Shown here piece after piece: positions 1-7,139 of a stretch of DNA of 8,126 bases (positions within the stretch are counted from its first letter, which is position 1; each line of letters begins with the position of its first letter). A model generated the notes under the pieces. It was not told the DNA's origin, made no database searches, and was given only the letters and a program-made list of their open reading frames with translations. This DNA comes from Chromatiaceae bacterium (lineage in GTDB: Bacteria > Pseudomonadota > Gammaproteobacteria > Chromatiales > Chromatiaceae), in the NCBI GenBank assembly GCA_016880695.1, contig JAEHCY010000492.1:1-8126 (forward strand), read 5' to 3'. The translations under genes were made by a program, and so were the position numbers.

Positions 1-553
1 CGTCCTTGGGTGGGGCCTCGGGTGCATAGCGCATCATCAGCCTTCCCAGGGGGTCGAGGATGTAGATTCGGTCCAGGGGTGCCTTGTCCGGGCCGAGCTG
101 GGGCAGAAGGAGGCGGGTGGCCTCGGGTGAGAGCAGTGCCACTCGGGTTCCGGCGAGGTCGCCCGCCAGCCTGGAGGAAGGTGTCGATGGGCCGGTCAAC
201 AACAGCAGTCGCTCAACACTCAGGCGACTTTCGCCGAGGGCGAGGCGGATCTGCCGGATCTCACCCAGCTTGTTTTCGCAGGCCGCGGTGCAGGGGAACT
301 GGGTCAGGAACACCAGCGTCCAACGACCCGAGAGGGCGTCCATGGCGAAGGGCGTGCCCTCTGGAGTGGAAAGGGCCCGGTCTGTTGGAAGCGTTACCAG
401 GGGCTCAATCAGCTCCCCGCGATTGCTGCGACCCGCCGGAAGGTACTCGGGATTAAAGTACAGGAACCAGGCCGCCAGGATAGGCAGCGCAAACACGATC
501 AGCAGGGCCCACAAGGAGCCCAGTCCGCGCTTGGTTGCGGTCGCTGTGCTCAT
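1..553 (-). CDS. SCO-like thioredoxin-fold cytochrome oxidase assembly protein (partial, C-terminus beyond the left edge)
   Basis: The reading frame opens at ATG 553-551 and stays open for 184 codons to the left edge, so the C-terminus is missing. Residues 1-10 are polar and basic. Residues 11-33 form one membrane anchor, followed by a soluble domain expected on the periplasmic side. The fold core matches the SCO/PrrC type: a strand ending in FLTQFP, then C88-TAA-C92, a CxxxC motif like the copper/thiol site of SCO proteins. The late strand IYILDPLGR is also typical. SCO proteins normally have a copper-binding His about four residues before that strand; here the stretch reads APLDR, with no His. 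The ATG overlaps the SURF1 stop codon (ATGA), implying translational coupling and a shared role in oxidase maturation. It may be a thiol reductase for CuA rather than a copper carrier. Assignment to the SCO-like group is fairly sure; the exact function is inferred. Confidence 0.8.
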   Translation of the reverse strand, partial: MSTATATKRGLGSLWALLIVFALPILAAWFLYFNPEYLPAGRSNRGELIEPLVTLPTDRALSTPEGTPFAMDALSGRWTLVFLTQFPCTAACENKLGEIRQIRLALGESRLSVERLLLLTGPSTPSSRLAGDLAGTRVALLSPEATRLLLPQLGPDKAPLDRIYILDPLGRLMMRYAPEAPPKD

Positions 554-1281
554 GTTGCCCCGTCCTTCGCGGACCCCAGCGACAGGCGTAGGTAAAGGAC
601 GGACGCAATCAGCGCGAAGGCGAACCACTGGAGCGCATAACCAATGTGCATCCCCTCCTTGGGGGGTTCCTTTGGCCAGTGGCGCTGGAAACCGGTGGGA
701 TCCGCCGGACTCTGGAGGATCACGAAGGGTTGCACCGGGTAAGGAGCGCCTGCGGCAAACAACTCCACCGTGAGGTAAGGCCAGCGTTTGCCCCAGGCTG
801 TTGCACCCCGGTTTTCGCGCTCCAGGACCAGGGCAGGGGGCGAGGGCGTGCTCACCTCGCCGGTGACTTCGATAGTCCCCGACGGTACTTCCACCGAAGG
901 AAGAAGTCCTGGGCCAACATCGGGGACCCAGCCACCGTTGACCAGAACGCGGACATCGGAACCGGCGATTCGCAGCGGTGTGATGACGTGGAAACCGCTG
1001 CGACCGCCCTCCCGGCGATTCTCGATGAAGATCTGCCGTTGTGGCTCGAGCACACCCTCTACCTGCACCCGCCGGTAGCGCAACGGGGCGACGTCAGCGA
1101 CCAACGAGTCGATGCGCAGCGGCGGCAACGCCGAGCGCTCGCTCGCGGTATTCGCCTGTTCCCGCTTCTGCTCGGCACGCTCGAGTTGCCAGAACCCCAG
1201 CGCCAGAAACAGCGGAACGGCGACGGCCAGCAGCAGGGTGGGCCACAGCCGGAAACGAAATCCGAATTCGCCAAATCGCAT
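550..1281 (-). CDS. SURF1 family cytochrome c oxidase assembly protein
   Basis: This 243-residue protein has the SURF1 layout: a short basic N-terminus, a first membrane helix at about residues 12-30 running into GFWQLERA (29-36), a periplasmic domain, and a second helix at about 214-232 starting in the family motif H-x-x-YALQWFAFA. Other family signatures are ENRR near residue 87, NGGWVP at 115-120 and the WPYL segment near 167. SURF1 proteins help deliver or stabilise heme a in subunit I of aa3/caa3 oxidases. The start matches the usual family N-terminus, yet there is no Shine-Dalgarno sequence in front of it, and a possible -10 element ends only six bases before the ATG. The stop codon overlaps the start of the SCO-like gene by four bases. 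It lies on the same strand as the cox operon but is separated from it by the plus-strand DUF2909 gene, so it is probably a second transcription unit. Confidence 0.93.
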   Translation of the reverse strand: MRFGEFGFRFRLWPTLLLAVAVPLFLALGFWQLERAEQKREQANTASERSALPPLRIDSLVADVAPLRYRRVQVEGVLEPQRQIFIENRREGGRSGFHVITPLRIAGSDVRVLVNGGWVPDVGPGLLPSVEVPSGTIEVTGEVSTPSPPALVLERENRGATAWGKRWPYLTVELFAAGAPYPVQPFVILQSPADPTGFQRHWPKEPPKEGMHIGYALQWFAFALIASVLYLRLSLGSAKDGAT

Positions 1282-1287
1282 CGGGGT

Positions 1288-1295
1288 GCTATATT
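1288..1295 (+). promoter_or_regulatory. Candidate extended -10 promoter element shared by divergent DUF2909 and SURF1 genes
   Basis: On the plus strand TG (1287-1288), one base, then TATATT (1290-1295) forms an extended -10 element. Transcription would begin near 1302 and leave about 65 bases of leader before DUF2909. Read on the minus strand the same bases give TATAGC (1293-1288), placed so that transcription of SURF1 would start at or next to its ATG. The -35 matches are weak on both strands. This is a consensus match only; no start site is known. Confidence 0.4.
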
Positions 1296-1306
1296 CGTGA
1301 CAGGGT

Positions 1307-1328
1307 TACACGCCTAATCCAGCGTGTA
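1307..1328. promoter_or_regulatory. 7-bp dyad in the SURF1/DUF2909 divergent region (possible operator or leader hairpin)
   Basis: TACACGC (1307-1313) and GCGTGTA (1322-1328) are exact inverted repeats separated by eight bases. The dyad lies just downstream of the candidate plus-strand start site and upstream of the minus-strand one. It could therefore be an operator acting on both promoters, or a hairpin in the DUF2909 leader. The binding protein is unknown. Confidence 0.4.
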
Positions 1329-1366
1329 GCATCGGTCAACCAACCAAGCCTGAACCGGAAGCCGCC

Positions 1367-1579
1367 ATGGACCTGTTTCTCAAGATACCTGTTCTGCTCG
1401 TACTGGGGTTTATCGTCTTCTCTCTGGCGGAGGGGATGTATTTTCTCGCCAAAGACGACGGTGATGTCACCAAGACCCGTGTCGTGCGCGCCCTGACGAT
1501 CCGCATCGTGTTGTCGCTCTGTCTGTTCGGGCTGCTCATACTGGGCTACCTATTCGGTGTGATTCAGCCCCACGCCTAG
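1367..1579 (+). CDS. DUF2909 family small twin-transmembrane protein
   Basis: The 70-residue product has two membrane helices, at about residues 5-28 and 44-65, joined by a short charged loop (AKDDGDVTKTRVVRALTIR). This is the DUF2909 pattern: the first helix runs into an AEGMYFLAKDD-type motif and the loop contains T-x-T-R-V-V-R-A-L-T-x-R. A GGAAG sequence lies about five bases before the ATG. These genes are commonly found between SURF1 and subunit III genes in proteobacterial cox clusters, which suggests a role in oxidase assembly or stability, but no biochemical function is established. It is transcribed opposite to its neighbours: divergent from SURF1 and convergent with coxC. Family assignment is from the sequence pattern; function is inferred from context. 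Confidence 0.85.
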   Translation: MDLFLKIPVLLVLGFIVFSLAEGMYFLAKDDGDVTKTRVVRALTIRIVLSLCLFGLLILGYLFGVIQPHA

Positions 1580-1589
1580 CCACTAAATC

Positions 1590-1615
1590 GATGGGCCGGG
1601 ATCAACCGGCCCATC
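1590..1615. terminator. Strong inverted repeat between convergent DUF2909 and coxC, probable bidirectional terminator
   Basis: GATGGGCCGG (1590-1599) pairs perfectly with CCGGCCCATC (1606-1615) around a six-base loop. It starts ten bases after the DUF2909 stop codon, between two convergent genes. There is no U-run on the plus side; on the minus side the stem is followed by GATTTAGTGG, slightly T-rich. It fits a bidirectional terminator or transcript-end hairpin, not a textbook Rho-independent terminator. Confidence 0.6.
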
Positions 1616-1631
1616 GGGCTAGCAGTTCAAG

Positions 1632-1648
1632 AGCGGCGCCGAGCCGCT
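1632..1648 (-). terminator. Small hairpin downstream of coxC
   Basis: AGCGGC (1632-1637) and GCCGCT (1643-1648) form a six-pair stem with a five-base loop, about 23 bases beyond the coxC stop codon. No T-run follows. It may act together with the larger inverted repeat further downstream to end or protect the cox transcript. It is short enough to be chance in GC-rich DNA. Confidence 0.3.
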
Positions 1649-1670
1649 GGGAGTTGCGGTTGGCTTGTTG

Positions 1671-2546
1671 TTACAGCCAGTAAACGAAAACAAAGAGCCC
1701 AAGCCAAACCACGTCCACGAAGTGCCAATACCAAGCCACCGCCTCGAAGGCGAAGTGGTTGTGTGGCGAGAAGTGCCCCTTGATGGCGCGGGCCAGGATC
1801 GCCATAAGCATGATAGCGCCGAGGGTGACGTGGAAGCCGTGAAAGCCCGTCAGCATGTAGAAGGTGGAACCGTAAACGCCCGACTCCAAGGTCAGGTTCA
1901 GGTGCTGGTAGGCTTCACGGTACTCATAGGCCTGAAGGGCGACGAATAGAAGACCCAACGCCACGGTGGCCGCTAGACCGCGGACCAGCTGCTTTTGGTT
2001 ATTCAGCTTGAGCCCCCAATGGGCCCAGGTGATCGTTGCCCCAGAGCTCAGAAGAATGAAGGTATTCAGGGCGGGAATACCCCAGGCGTGCATGGTCTGA
2101 AAAGGGCCACCCAAGCTCTTGGGACCTGCGCTCGGCCAGTGGGCCACGAACTGGTTGTAAAGCAGTTCGTGAGTGACCCCCAGGTAACCCTCGCCGCCGA
2201 GCCAGGGTAGTGCGATGTTACGGATATAGAAGAGGGCTCCGAAGAAGGTCAGGAAAAAGAATACCTCGGAGGCGATGAACCAAAACATGCCCTGGCGAAA
2301 CGAACGGTCTACCTGGGCGTTGTAACAGTCGCTCTGGTTCTCCTTGACAACGTCCCCAAACCACCCGAAGAACATCACGGCGAGTAGGATGAATCCGGCG
2401 ATGATCATCCAACCGCCGAAGGCGATCTTGTTGATGAACAGCGCCGTACCCGCCAGCAACGACAGCACTGACAGCATTGCGATGATGGGCCAGGGGCTGG
2501 GCTCCGGGATGTAGTAGTTGGATTGTCCGTGGTCTGCGGTGGTCAT
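1671..2546 (-). CDS. coxC: Cytochrome c oxidase subunit III
   Basis: This 291-residue protein has seven membrane helices and the heme-copper oxidase subunit III pattern: SEVFFF with the conserved membrane Glu94, HAWGIPALNT (153-162), GFHGFHV (234-240) and the closing WYWHFVDVVWL (272-282). Subunit III carries no redox centre. It binds lipid and stabilises proton uptake through the D channel of subunit I in the inner membrane. The start is preceded by GAGGA about ten bases upstream. It is the last gene of the operon, 113 bases after ctaG; that gap holds a heptanucleotide repeat array. The length includes the usual gammaproteobacterial insertion around residues 111-150, between the third and fourth helices. 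Nothing essential is missing. Confidence 0.97.
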   Translation of the reverse strand: MTTADHGQSNYYIPEPSPWPIIAMLSVLSLLAGTALFINKIAFGGWMIIAGFILLAVMFFGWFGDVVKENQSDCYNAQVDRSFRQGMFWFIASEVFFFLTFFGALFYIRNIALPWLGGEGYLGVTHELLYNQFVAHWPSAGPKSLGGPFQTMHAWGIPALNTFILLSSGATITWAHWGLKLNNQKQLVRGLAATVALGLLFVALQAYEYREAYQHLNLTLESGVYGSTFYMLTGFHGFHVTLGAIMLMAILARAIKGHFSPHNHFAFEAVAWYWHFVDVVWLGLFVFVYWL

Positions 2547-2636
2547 GCTGTGTGTATCCTCGTTCGCTGGTCGGTGTATTCGATCTGGTTCCTCAAGGAC
2601 CCCTTGGGATTGTTCTATCGGGAGACGACCCTGTCC

Positions 2637-2678
2637 GGCTACTGGCTACTGGCTACTGGCTACTGGCTAGCGGCTAAG
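2637..2678. repeat. Heptanucleotide tandem repeat (GGCTACT x4 plus two degenerate copies)
   Basis: Four exact copies of GGCTACT occupy 2637-2664, followed by GGCTAGC (2665-2671) and GGCTAAG (2672-2678). The array spans the end of ctaG and the start of the ctaG-coxC gap. The last residues of CtaG (LAASQ) and its TAG stop codon are written by the two degenerate units and the first exact unit. Because seven is not a multiple of three, copy changes in the degenerate part could alter the CtaG tail, while changes in the exact units would mainly alter spacing to coxC. Confidence 0.9.
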
Positions 2679-3232
2679 GGTATCTCCTTGTCCACCCGCA
2701 ACAGATTATAGGAGAGGGTGAGCGAGTCGATGCCCTCCGGCAGATCCGGAGACACCATGAACCGCAGTGGCATCTCCGTCAATTGGTTCCCAGCAAGGGT
2801 CTGCTGGCGGAAGCAGAAGCATTCCAGCTTGTTGAAGTAGGCGGTCGCTTGCCAGGGCACGACACTCGGGATGGCCTGACCGGTCACTGGGGATGATGCG
2901 CGATTCTCTGCCAGGAAACGCACCTCGTGCATCTCGCCGGGGCGCACCCGGAGCTTGTTCTCCAGTGGCCGGAACACCCAGGGAAGCTCTGGGTGCACCG
3001 TACCGTCGAACTTTACCGTCACCCACCGATCCGTGATCCTTTCATCGCTGCGGGTATTCCCCGTCTGCGCACCCGCATTCGACCGTTGTTCGACCGACTG
3101 AATGCCGGTCAGCTGACATAACAGCCCATAGAGCGGCACCAGGGCGAAGCCGAAGGCGAACATGCCGATCGCCAACCCGGACGCCAAGACGAGGGTGCGG
3201 CGGTTTTTTCGCCTCTGCTCGGCAGCGTTCAT
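2660..3232 (-). CDS. ctaG: Cytochrome c oxidase assembly protein CtaG/Cox11
   Basis: CtaG/Cox11 inserts copper into the CuB site of subunit I from the periplasmic side of the membrane. The 190-residue product has one N-terminal helix (about 13-36) ending in the conserved membrane-proximal Cys39, then an Ig-like domain with WVTVKFDGTVHPELPW (70-85). The copper motif is ECFCF (C138, C140) followed by a Gln pair. The late motif is LRFMVSPDLPEGIDSLTLSY (156-175). The last residues, about 178-190, extend past the usual family end and run into a heptamer repeat. The ATG overlaps the stop of the upstream 48-residue ORF (ATGA), so translation is probably coupled. It sits between coxA and coxC, the usual place for this chaperone. 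Confidence 0.96.
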   Translation of the reverse strand: MNAAEQRRKNRRTLVLASGLAIGMFAFGFALVPLYGLLCQLTGIQSVEQRSNAGAQTGNTRSDERITDRWVTVKFDGTVHPELPWVFRPLENKLRVRPGEMHEVRFLAENRASSPVTGQAIPSVVPWQATAYFNKLECFCFRQQTLAGNQLTEMPLRFMVSPDLPEGIDSLTLSYNLLRVDKEIPLAASQ

Positions 3233-3375
3233 CCGCCGATACCCATGGCGATGCGGTAGAGCCCCTTCCAGAACGGGATCGAGGCGCCGAATACAAACAG
3301 CACGAAACCCGCGAGCATCCAGGCGGTACGCACATTCCTGCGCCGTTGCTCGGCGGCGATGTCAGCTCTGGTCAT
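3229..3375 (-). CDS. Small single-helix membrane protein between coxA and ctaG (cytochrome oxidase small assembly protein-like)
   Basis: This ORF encodes 48 residues starting MTRADIAAEQRRRNVRTAW and ending RIAMGIGG. A charged N-terminus (EQRRRNVRT) leads into one membrane helix at about residues 18-36, then a short tail containing FWKGLYRIAMG. Its TGA stop overlaps the ctaG ATG by the four bases ATGA, strong evidence that it is translated. The N-terminus resembles the start of CtaG (AAEQRRKNRRT), so it may be a paralogous anchor segment or a partner that sits beside CtaG. Similar tiny ORFs occur at this place in other proteobacterial cox operons and are sometimes named cytochrome oxidase small assembly proteins. 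No strong ribosome-binding site is seen. The function is inferred from position alone. Confidence 0.75.
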   Translation of the reverse strand: MTRADIAAEQRRRNVRTAWMLAGFVLFVFGASIPFWKGLYRIAMGIGG

Positions 3376-3427
3376 GGACGCTCTGTGGGGCTGGCGCTTT
3401 CACGCAAAACAGTTGAGGCGGAAAGGA

Positions 3428-3471
3428 GACGCCGGGAGCCTCGCCATGGCTGAGCTGGGGCTCCCGGCGTC
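3428..3471 (-). terminator. 13-bp perfect hairpin between coxA and the small ORF/ctaG (attenuator or mRNA-stabilising element)
   Basis: GACGCCGGGAGCC (3428-3440) and GGCTCCCGGCGTC (3459-3471) pair perfectly around an 18-base loop. It begins nine bases beyond the coxA stop codon and is transcribed before the small ORF. It is followed on the transcript by a pyrimidine-rich TCTCCTTTCC, not a clean U-run. In an operon this suggests partial termination or protection of the coxB-coxA message, giving fewer copies of the assembly genes. That role is inferred. Confidence 0.6.
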
Positions 3472-3479
3472 GTACTTAT

Positions 3480-5081
<1,602 letters not shown>

Positions 5082-5106
5082 GGATCTCTCCTCCTAGTTC
5101 GCGGAA

Positions 5107-6231
5107 TCAGCGGGCGGCCTTGACTGTGGCGGGCTGAACGACGTCGCCGGCATTGTTCTCCCAGGCGTTGCGCTCGTAGGTCACGATGGCCGCGATCTCA
5201 AGGTCGGTCAGCGCATTCCAGGGTTGCATGGCGGTACCCTGTTTGCCGTTCAGTACGATGTTCAGGTGGTCTGCAATGGGTCCAGTGGCCACCTTGCTGC
5301 CCTTCAGAGCCGGGAAGGCGGGCGGCAGGCCCTGGCCGGTGATCTGGTGGCAGGCGGCGCACTTGGTGTTGTAGAGGCCTTGGCCCTTCTCCATCAGGTC
5401 ATCCTTTGACCAAGTCTTATCGGACGAGGCCTCGGCGGCGGCGGCCAACTTAACCTGCTGTTGCTGCCGAACCCACTCCTGGAATTTCTCGGGTGAGACC
5501 GAGGCCACCACCAGGGGCATCCGCGAGTGCCAGGTGCCGCAAAGCTCGGCGCATTGACCGGTGAACTCGCCCTCTCGATCCAGCTCGGCCCAGGTCTCCA
5601 TCACATACCCAGAAATGGCGTCCTTCTTAAATCCAAGCGCCGGTACCCAGAAGGCATGGTTGACATCGGCTGAGGTGTGCAGGAAGCGGATCTTGGTGTG
5701 GGTGGGCAGGACCAGAGGGTTGTCCACGGCCCGTAGATACTTGTCTCCGGACTGGTCTTTGGGCACATAACGGCTCTCGATCTTGATGCCGTGGTCCAGA
5801 TACTCAAACTCCCACCACCATTGGTGGCCAACCACCTTCACATCCATGAGCTTCTCGCCCTTGGGTATCACCCAGATCTTCTCCAGGGTCTTCTGGGCCG
5901 ATCCCGCGATGGTCAGATCCACACCGAGAACGAGTCCGGGCACGATCACCCACGACCAATTGCCGAACCAGGTCTTGTGGAATTTCTGATCGGCGGGATA
6001 GCCGCGGCTCTTGCGGTGGTAGTACAGGGAGTAAATAAGGACCGCGAACACGATGATCATGAGGATCGTCGCGATCTTCATCGTCAGCATGTGGACGTCG
6101 TAGATCTCTTGGGCGACTCCCGCAGCCGGTTGCGGAAAGTTCACGCCAAGCTCGGCACTAGCGCCCCCCGCCCAAGCGGCAAGCAATGAAGCTAGGGCCA
6201 CGGATTTCGTCATTTTCATCAGTCCAGGCAT
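5107..6231 (-). CDS. coxB: Cytochrome c oxidase subunit II with fused C-terminal cytochrome c domain
   Basis: The 374-residue product takes electrons through its own heme c to CuA and on to subunit I. It starts with a signal peptide (about 1-26, ending GGASA), then two helices (about 46-72 and 92-112), GHQWWWEFEY (135-144) and a CuA domain. The CuA ligands are H192, C227, E229, C231, H235 and M238 in the CAELCGTWHSRM motif. The C-terminal domain has C291-AA-C294-H295 and the likely axial Met335, making this a caa3-type enzyme. Where most family members have Glu at the K-channel entrance (seven residues before the helix-2 Pro), this one has N91. The helix also carries D105. The chosen ATG (6231) follows AAGGGGG at about ten bases and sits 22 bases after the DUF2244 stop. 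An upstream ATG at 6309 would overlap that gene and disrupt the signal peptide. Confidence 0.96.
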   Translation of the reverse strand: MPGLMKMTKSVALASLLAAWAGGASAELGVNFPQPAAGVAQEIYDVHMLTMKIATILMIIVFAVLIYSLYYHRKSRGYPADQKFHKTWFGNWSWVIVPGLVLGVDLTIAGSAQKTLEKIWVIPKGEKLMDVKVVGHQWWWEFEYLDHGIKIESRYVPKDQSGDKYLRAVDNPLVLPTHTKIRFLHTSADVNHAFWVPALGFKKDAISGYVMETWAELDREGEFTGQCAELCGTWHSRMPLVVASVSPEKFQEWVRQQQQVKLAAAAEASSDKTWSKDDLMEKGQGLYNTKCAACHQITGQGLPPAFPALKGSKVATGPIADHLNIVLNGKQGTAMQPWNALTDLEIAAIVTYERNAWENNAGDVVQPATVKAAR

Positions 6232-6253
6232 CAGGTCTAAGCCCCCTTCGTAA

Positions 6254-6796
6254 TCATACTTTTTCACTGGCGGTGTCGAGCCCCTCGGGTAACGGTGTGG
6301 TCCTGGCAAACGTCGGGCTCAGTCGAAAGCTGAGCCTGGTGCGCAGATCCTCCGCAAGCTGTAGCCGCTCGCTCTCCACCAGCGGCTGGGCGATCTCGAG
6401 CCCACGTCCGTGGCACTCGAGCAGCAAGCGGCTCGGATACCACCCCCGCGGGTCCTGGCGCAGATTCACCCGTGTCCAATGCCGCGGAAGACGGTGGATC
6501 TCGGTGAGCAATCGCCGCCCTCGGAGGATGCGAAGATCGTTGCCCTTGATCTCGATCACCTCGCGGCCCGCGCTCCAGCGCGCGCTGGCGTAGATTCCCG
6601 CCCCAATGGCGATCAGCTCTAGACCAGCGAACGGCAGGACCAACCAGGCGCCCTGGGCGGCGAAATAAGTGCCAACCGCCGCGACTGAGCAGGCCAGAAA
6701 TCCAAACAGCCGCTTCATCCACACCCAACTCAGGGACCCGTTGGGTTGGATGATGAAGAGGGAGTCTCCGGAATCGAGCTCGTGGCGGATCACCAT
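6254..6796 (-). CDS. DUF2244 family integral membrane protein
   Basis: This 180-residue protein has two membrane helices (about 29-48 and 52-70) after a short polar segment. A roughly 100-residue cytoplasmic domain follows, with the family features EVIEIKGNDLRILRG (79-93) and WTRVNLRQDPRGWYPSRLLL (106-125). DUF2244 proteins are typically found directly before subunit II genes of aa3-type oxidases in proteobacteria, as here. A role in assembly or regulation is likely, but no activity is established. A good GGAGGG sits about eight bases before the ATG. This is the first gene of the operon, with 22 bases to coxB. The C-terminal third is hydrophilic and low in recognisable motifs. Confidence 0.85.
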   Translation of the reverse strand: MVIRHELDSGDSLFIIQPNGSLSWVWMKRLFGFLACSVAAVGTYFAAQGAWLVLPFAGLELIAIGAGIYASARWSAGREVIEIKGNDLRILRGRRLLTEIHRLPRHWTRVNLRQDPRGWYPSRLLLECHGRGLEIAQPLVESERLQLAEDLRTRLSFRLSPTFARTTPLPEGLDTASEKV

Positions 6797-6940
6797 GGTT
6801 CGGTCCCTCCTCGCGGCGGTGAGCGTATCGTCAGTTTGGGGTCAAGAGCGGCGGCGAAACGCCCGTTCCGACCCTCGTTGCCCCGGGTCGCCTGCGCGAG
6901 GCCGAAGGATGATCGAAAGCAAGAAAAAACGCAACATGTC

Positions 6941-6954
6941 TTGATCCAGATCAA
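6941..6954. promoter_or_regulatory. Perfect FNR/Anr-type binding site
   Basis: TTGATCCAGATCAA is a perfect match to the FNR/Anr consensus TTGAT-N4-ATCAA. Its centre lies 42.5 bases before the predicted plus-strand start site, close to the -41.5 position used for class II activation. For the cox operon its centre is about 150 bases before the first ATG, where it could repress or act on an unseen promoter. FNR-family proteins respond to low oxygen. Dnr/Crp-like paralogues recognise nearly the same sequence, so the exact regulator is uncertain. Confidence 0.75.
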
Positions 6955-6974
6955 ATCATTAGAAAGTTAGTGTT

Positions 6975-6983
6975 TGCTTAAAT
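6975..6983 (+). promoter_or_regulatory. Extended -10 element for the 2OG-Fe(II) oxygenase gene
   Basis: TG (6975-6976), one base, then TTAAAT (6978-6983; 4 of 6 match to TATAAT) makes an extended -10 element. It predicts a start site near 6990. There is no clear -35; the FNR-type box sits where it would be, as at activator-dependent promoters. The leader to the gene would be about 130-150 bases. Confidence 0.5.
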
Positions 6984-7001
6984 ACCGAAAATCCTGCATA
7001 A

Positions 7002-7018
7002 AGATCGGGCAACGATCT
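7002..7018 (+). other. Small hairpin in the predicted oxygenase leader
   Basis: AGATCG (7002-7007) and CGATCT (7013-7018) pair around the loop GGCAA, about 12 bases after the predicted transcription start. It lacks a T-run and is short. It may stabilise the 5' end of the message, or it may be chance. Confidence 0.3.
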
Positions 7019-7139
7019 GAGGGGGCGCAGGCGAGCGCGGCGGTGTTCGGCGGGTCTGACTGCCCGGGGGCTGCCCTTTCCACGGCGCCACCGGACCAGG
7101 TGTTTCACCAGCGAATCGGTGCTCCAGCCCTTCTTTGTG

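Larger units (their letters stand above)
6797..7139. promoter_or_regulatory. Divergent control region between the cox operon and the 2OG-Fe(II) oxygenase gene
   Basis: This 343-base stretch holds no convincing gene. Its AT-richest part is 6920-7000, around an FNR-type box. The part nearest the cox operon (6797-6900) is GC-rich and contains TTGACC on the minus strand (6845-6840), but I find no properly spaced -10 partner, so the cox promoter is not resolved. The part nearest the oxygenase (7002-7018) contains a small hairpin, then GC-rich leader. An 11-codon plus-strand ORF at 6909-6944 looks like chance. Confidence 0.6.

Noticed and set aside
84..1317. Plus-strand open frames opposite the SCO-like and SURF1 genes (84-773, 646-1317)
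   Set aside because: They are Arg/Pro/Gly-rich shadow frames in GC-rich DNA. The minus strand has clear family matches and an ATGA gene overlap.
2585..2605. Bulged hairpin in the coxC leader (GGTTCC...GGACC)
   Set aside because: The stem is only about five pairs with a bulge, not distinguishable from chance.
2637..2678. CRISPR-like array
   Set aside because: The units are seven bases and directly adjacent with no spacers, so this is a simple tandem repeat.
6232..6309. Longer coxB start at ATG 6309, adding 26 residues
   Set aside because: It would overlap the DUF2244 gene by 56 bases and put a polar extension before a clean signal peptide. ATG 6231 has a purine-rich AAGGGGG upstream.
6817..6845. 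Sigma70 promoter for the cox operon using TTGACC (minus strand, 6845-6840)
   Set aside because: The -35 is good, but at 16-18 bases spacing the -10 region is GC-rich (TCACCG-like), so I could not support it.
6909..6944. Eleven-codon ORF (MIESKKKRNMS) ending at the FNR-type box
   Set aside because: It is very short, lies upstream of the predicted promoter and is the tail of a chance open frame. Nothing supports its translation.
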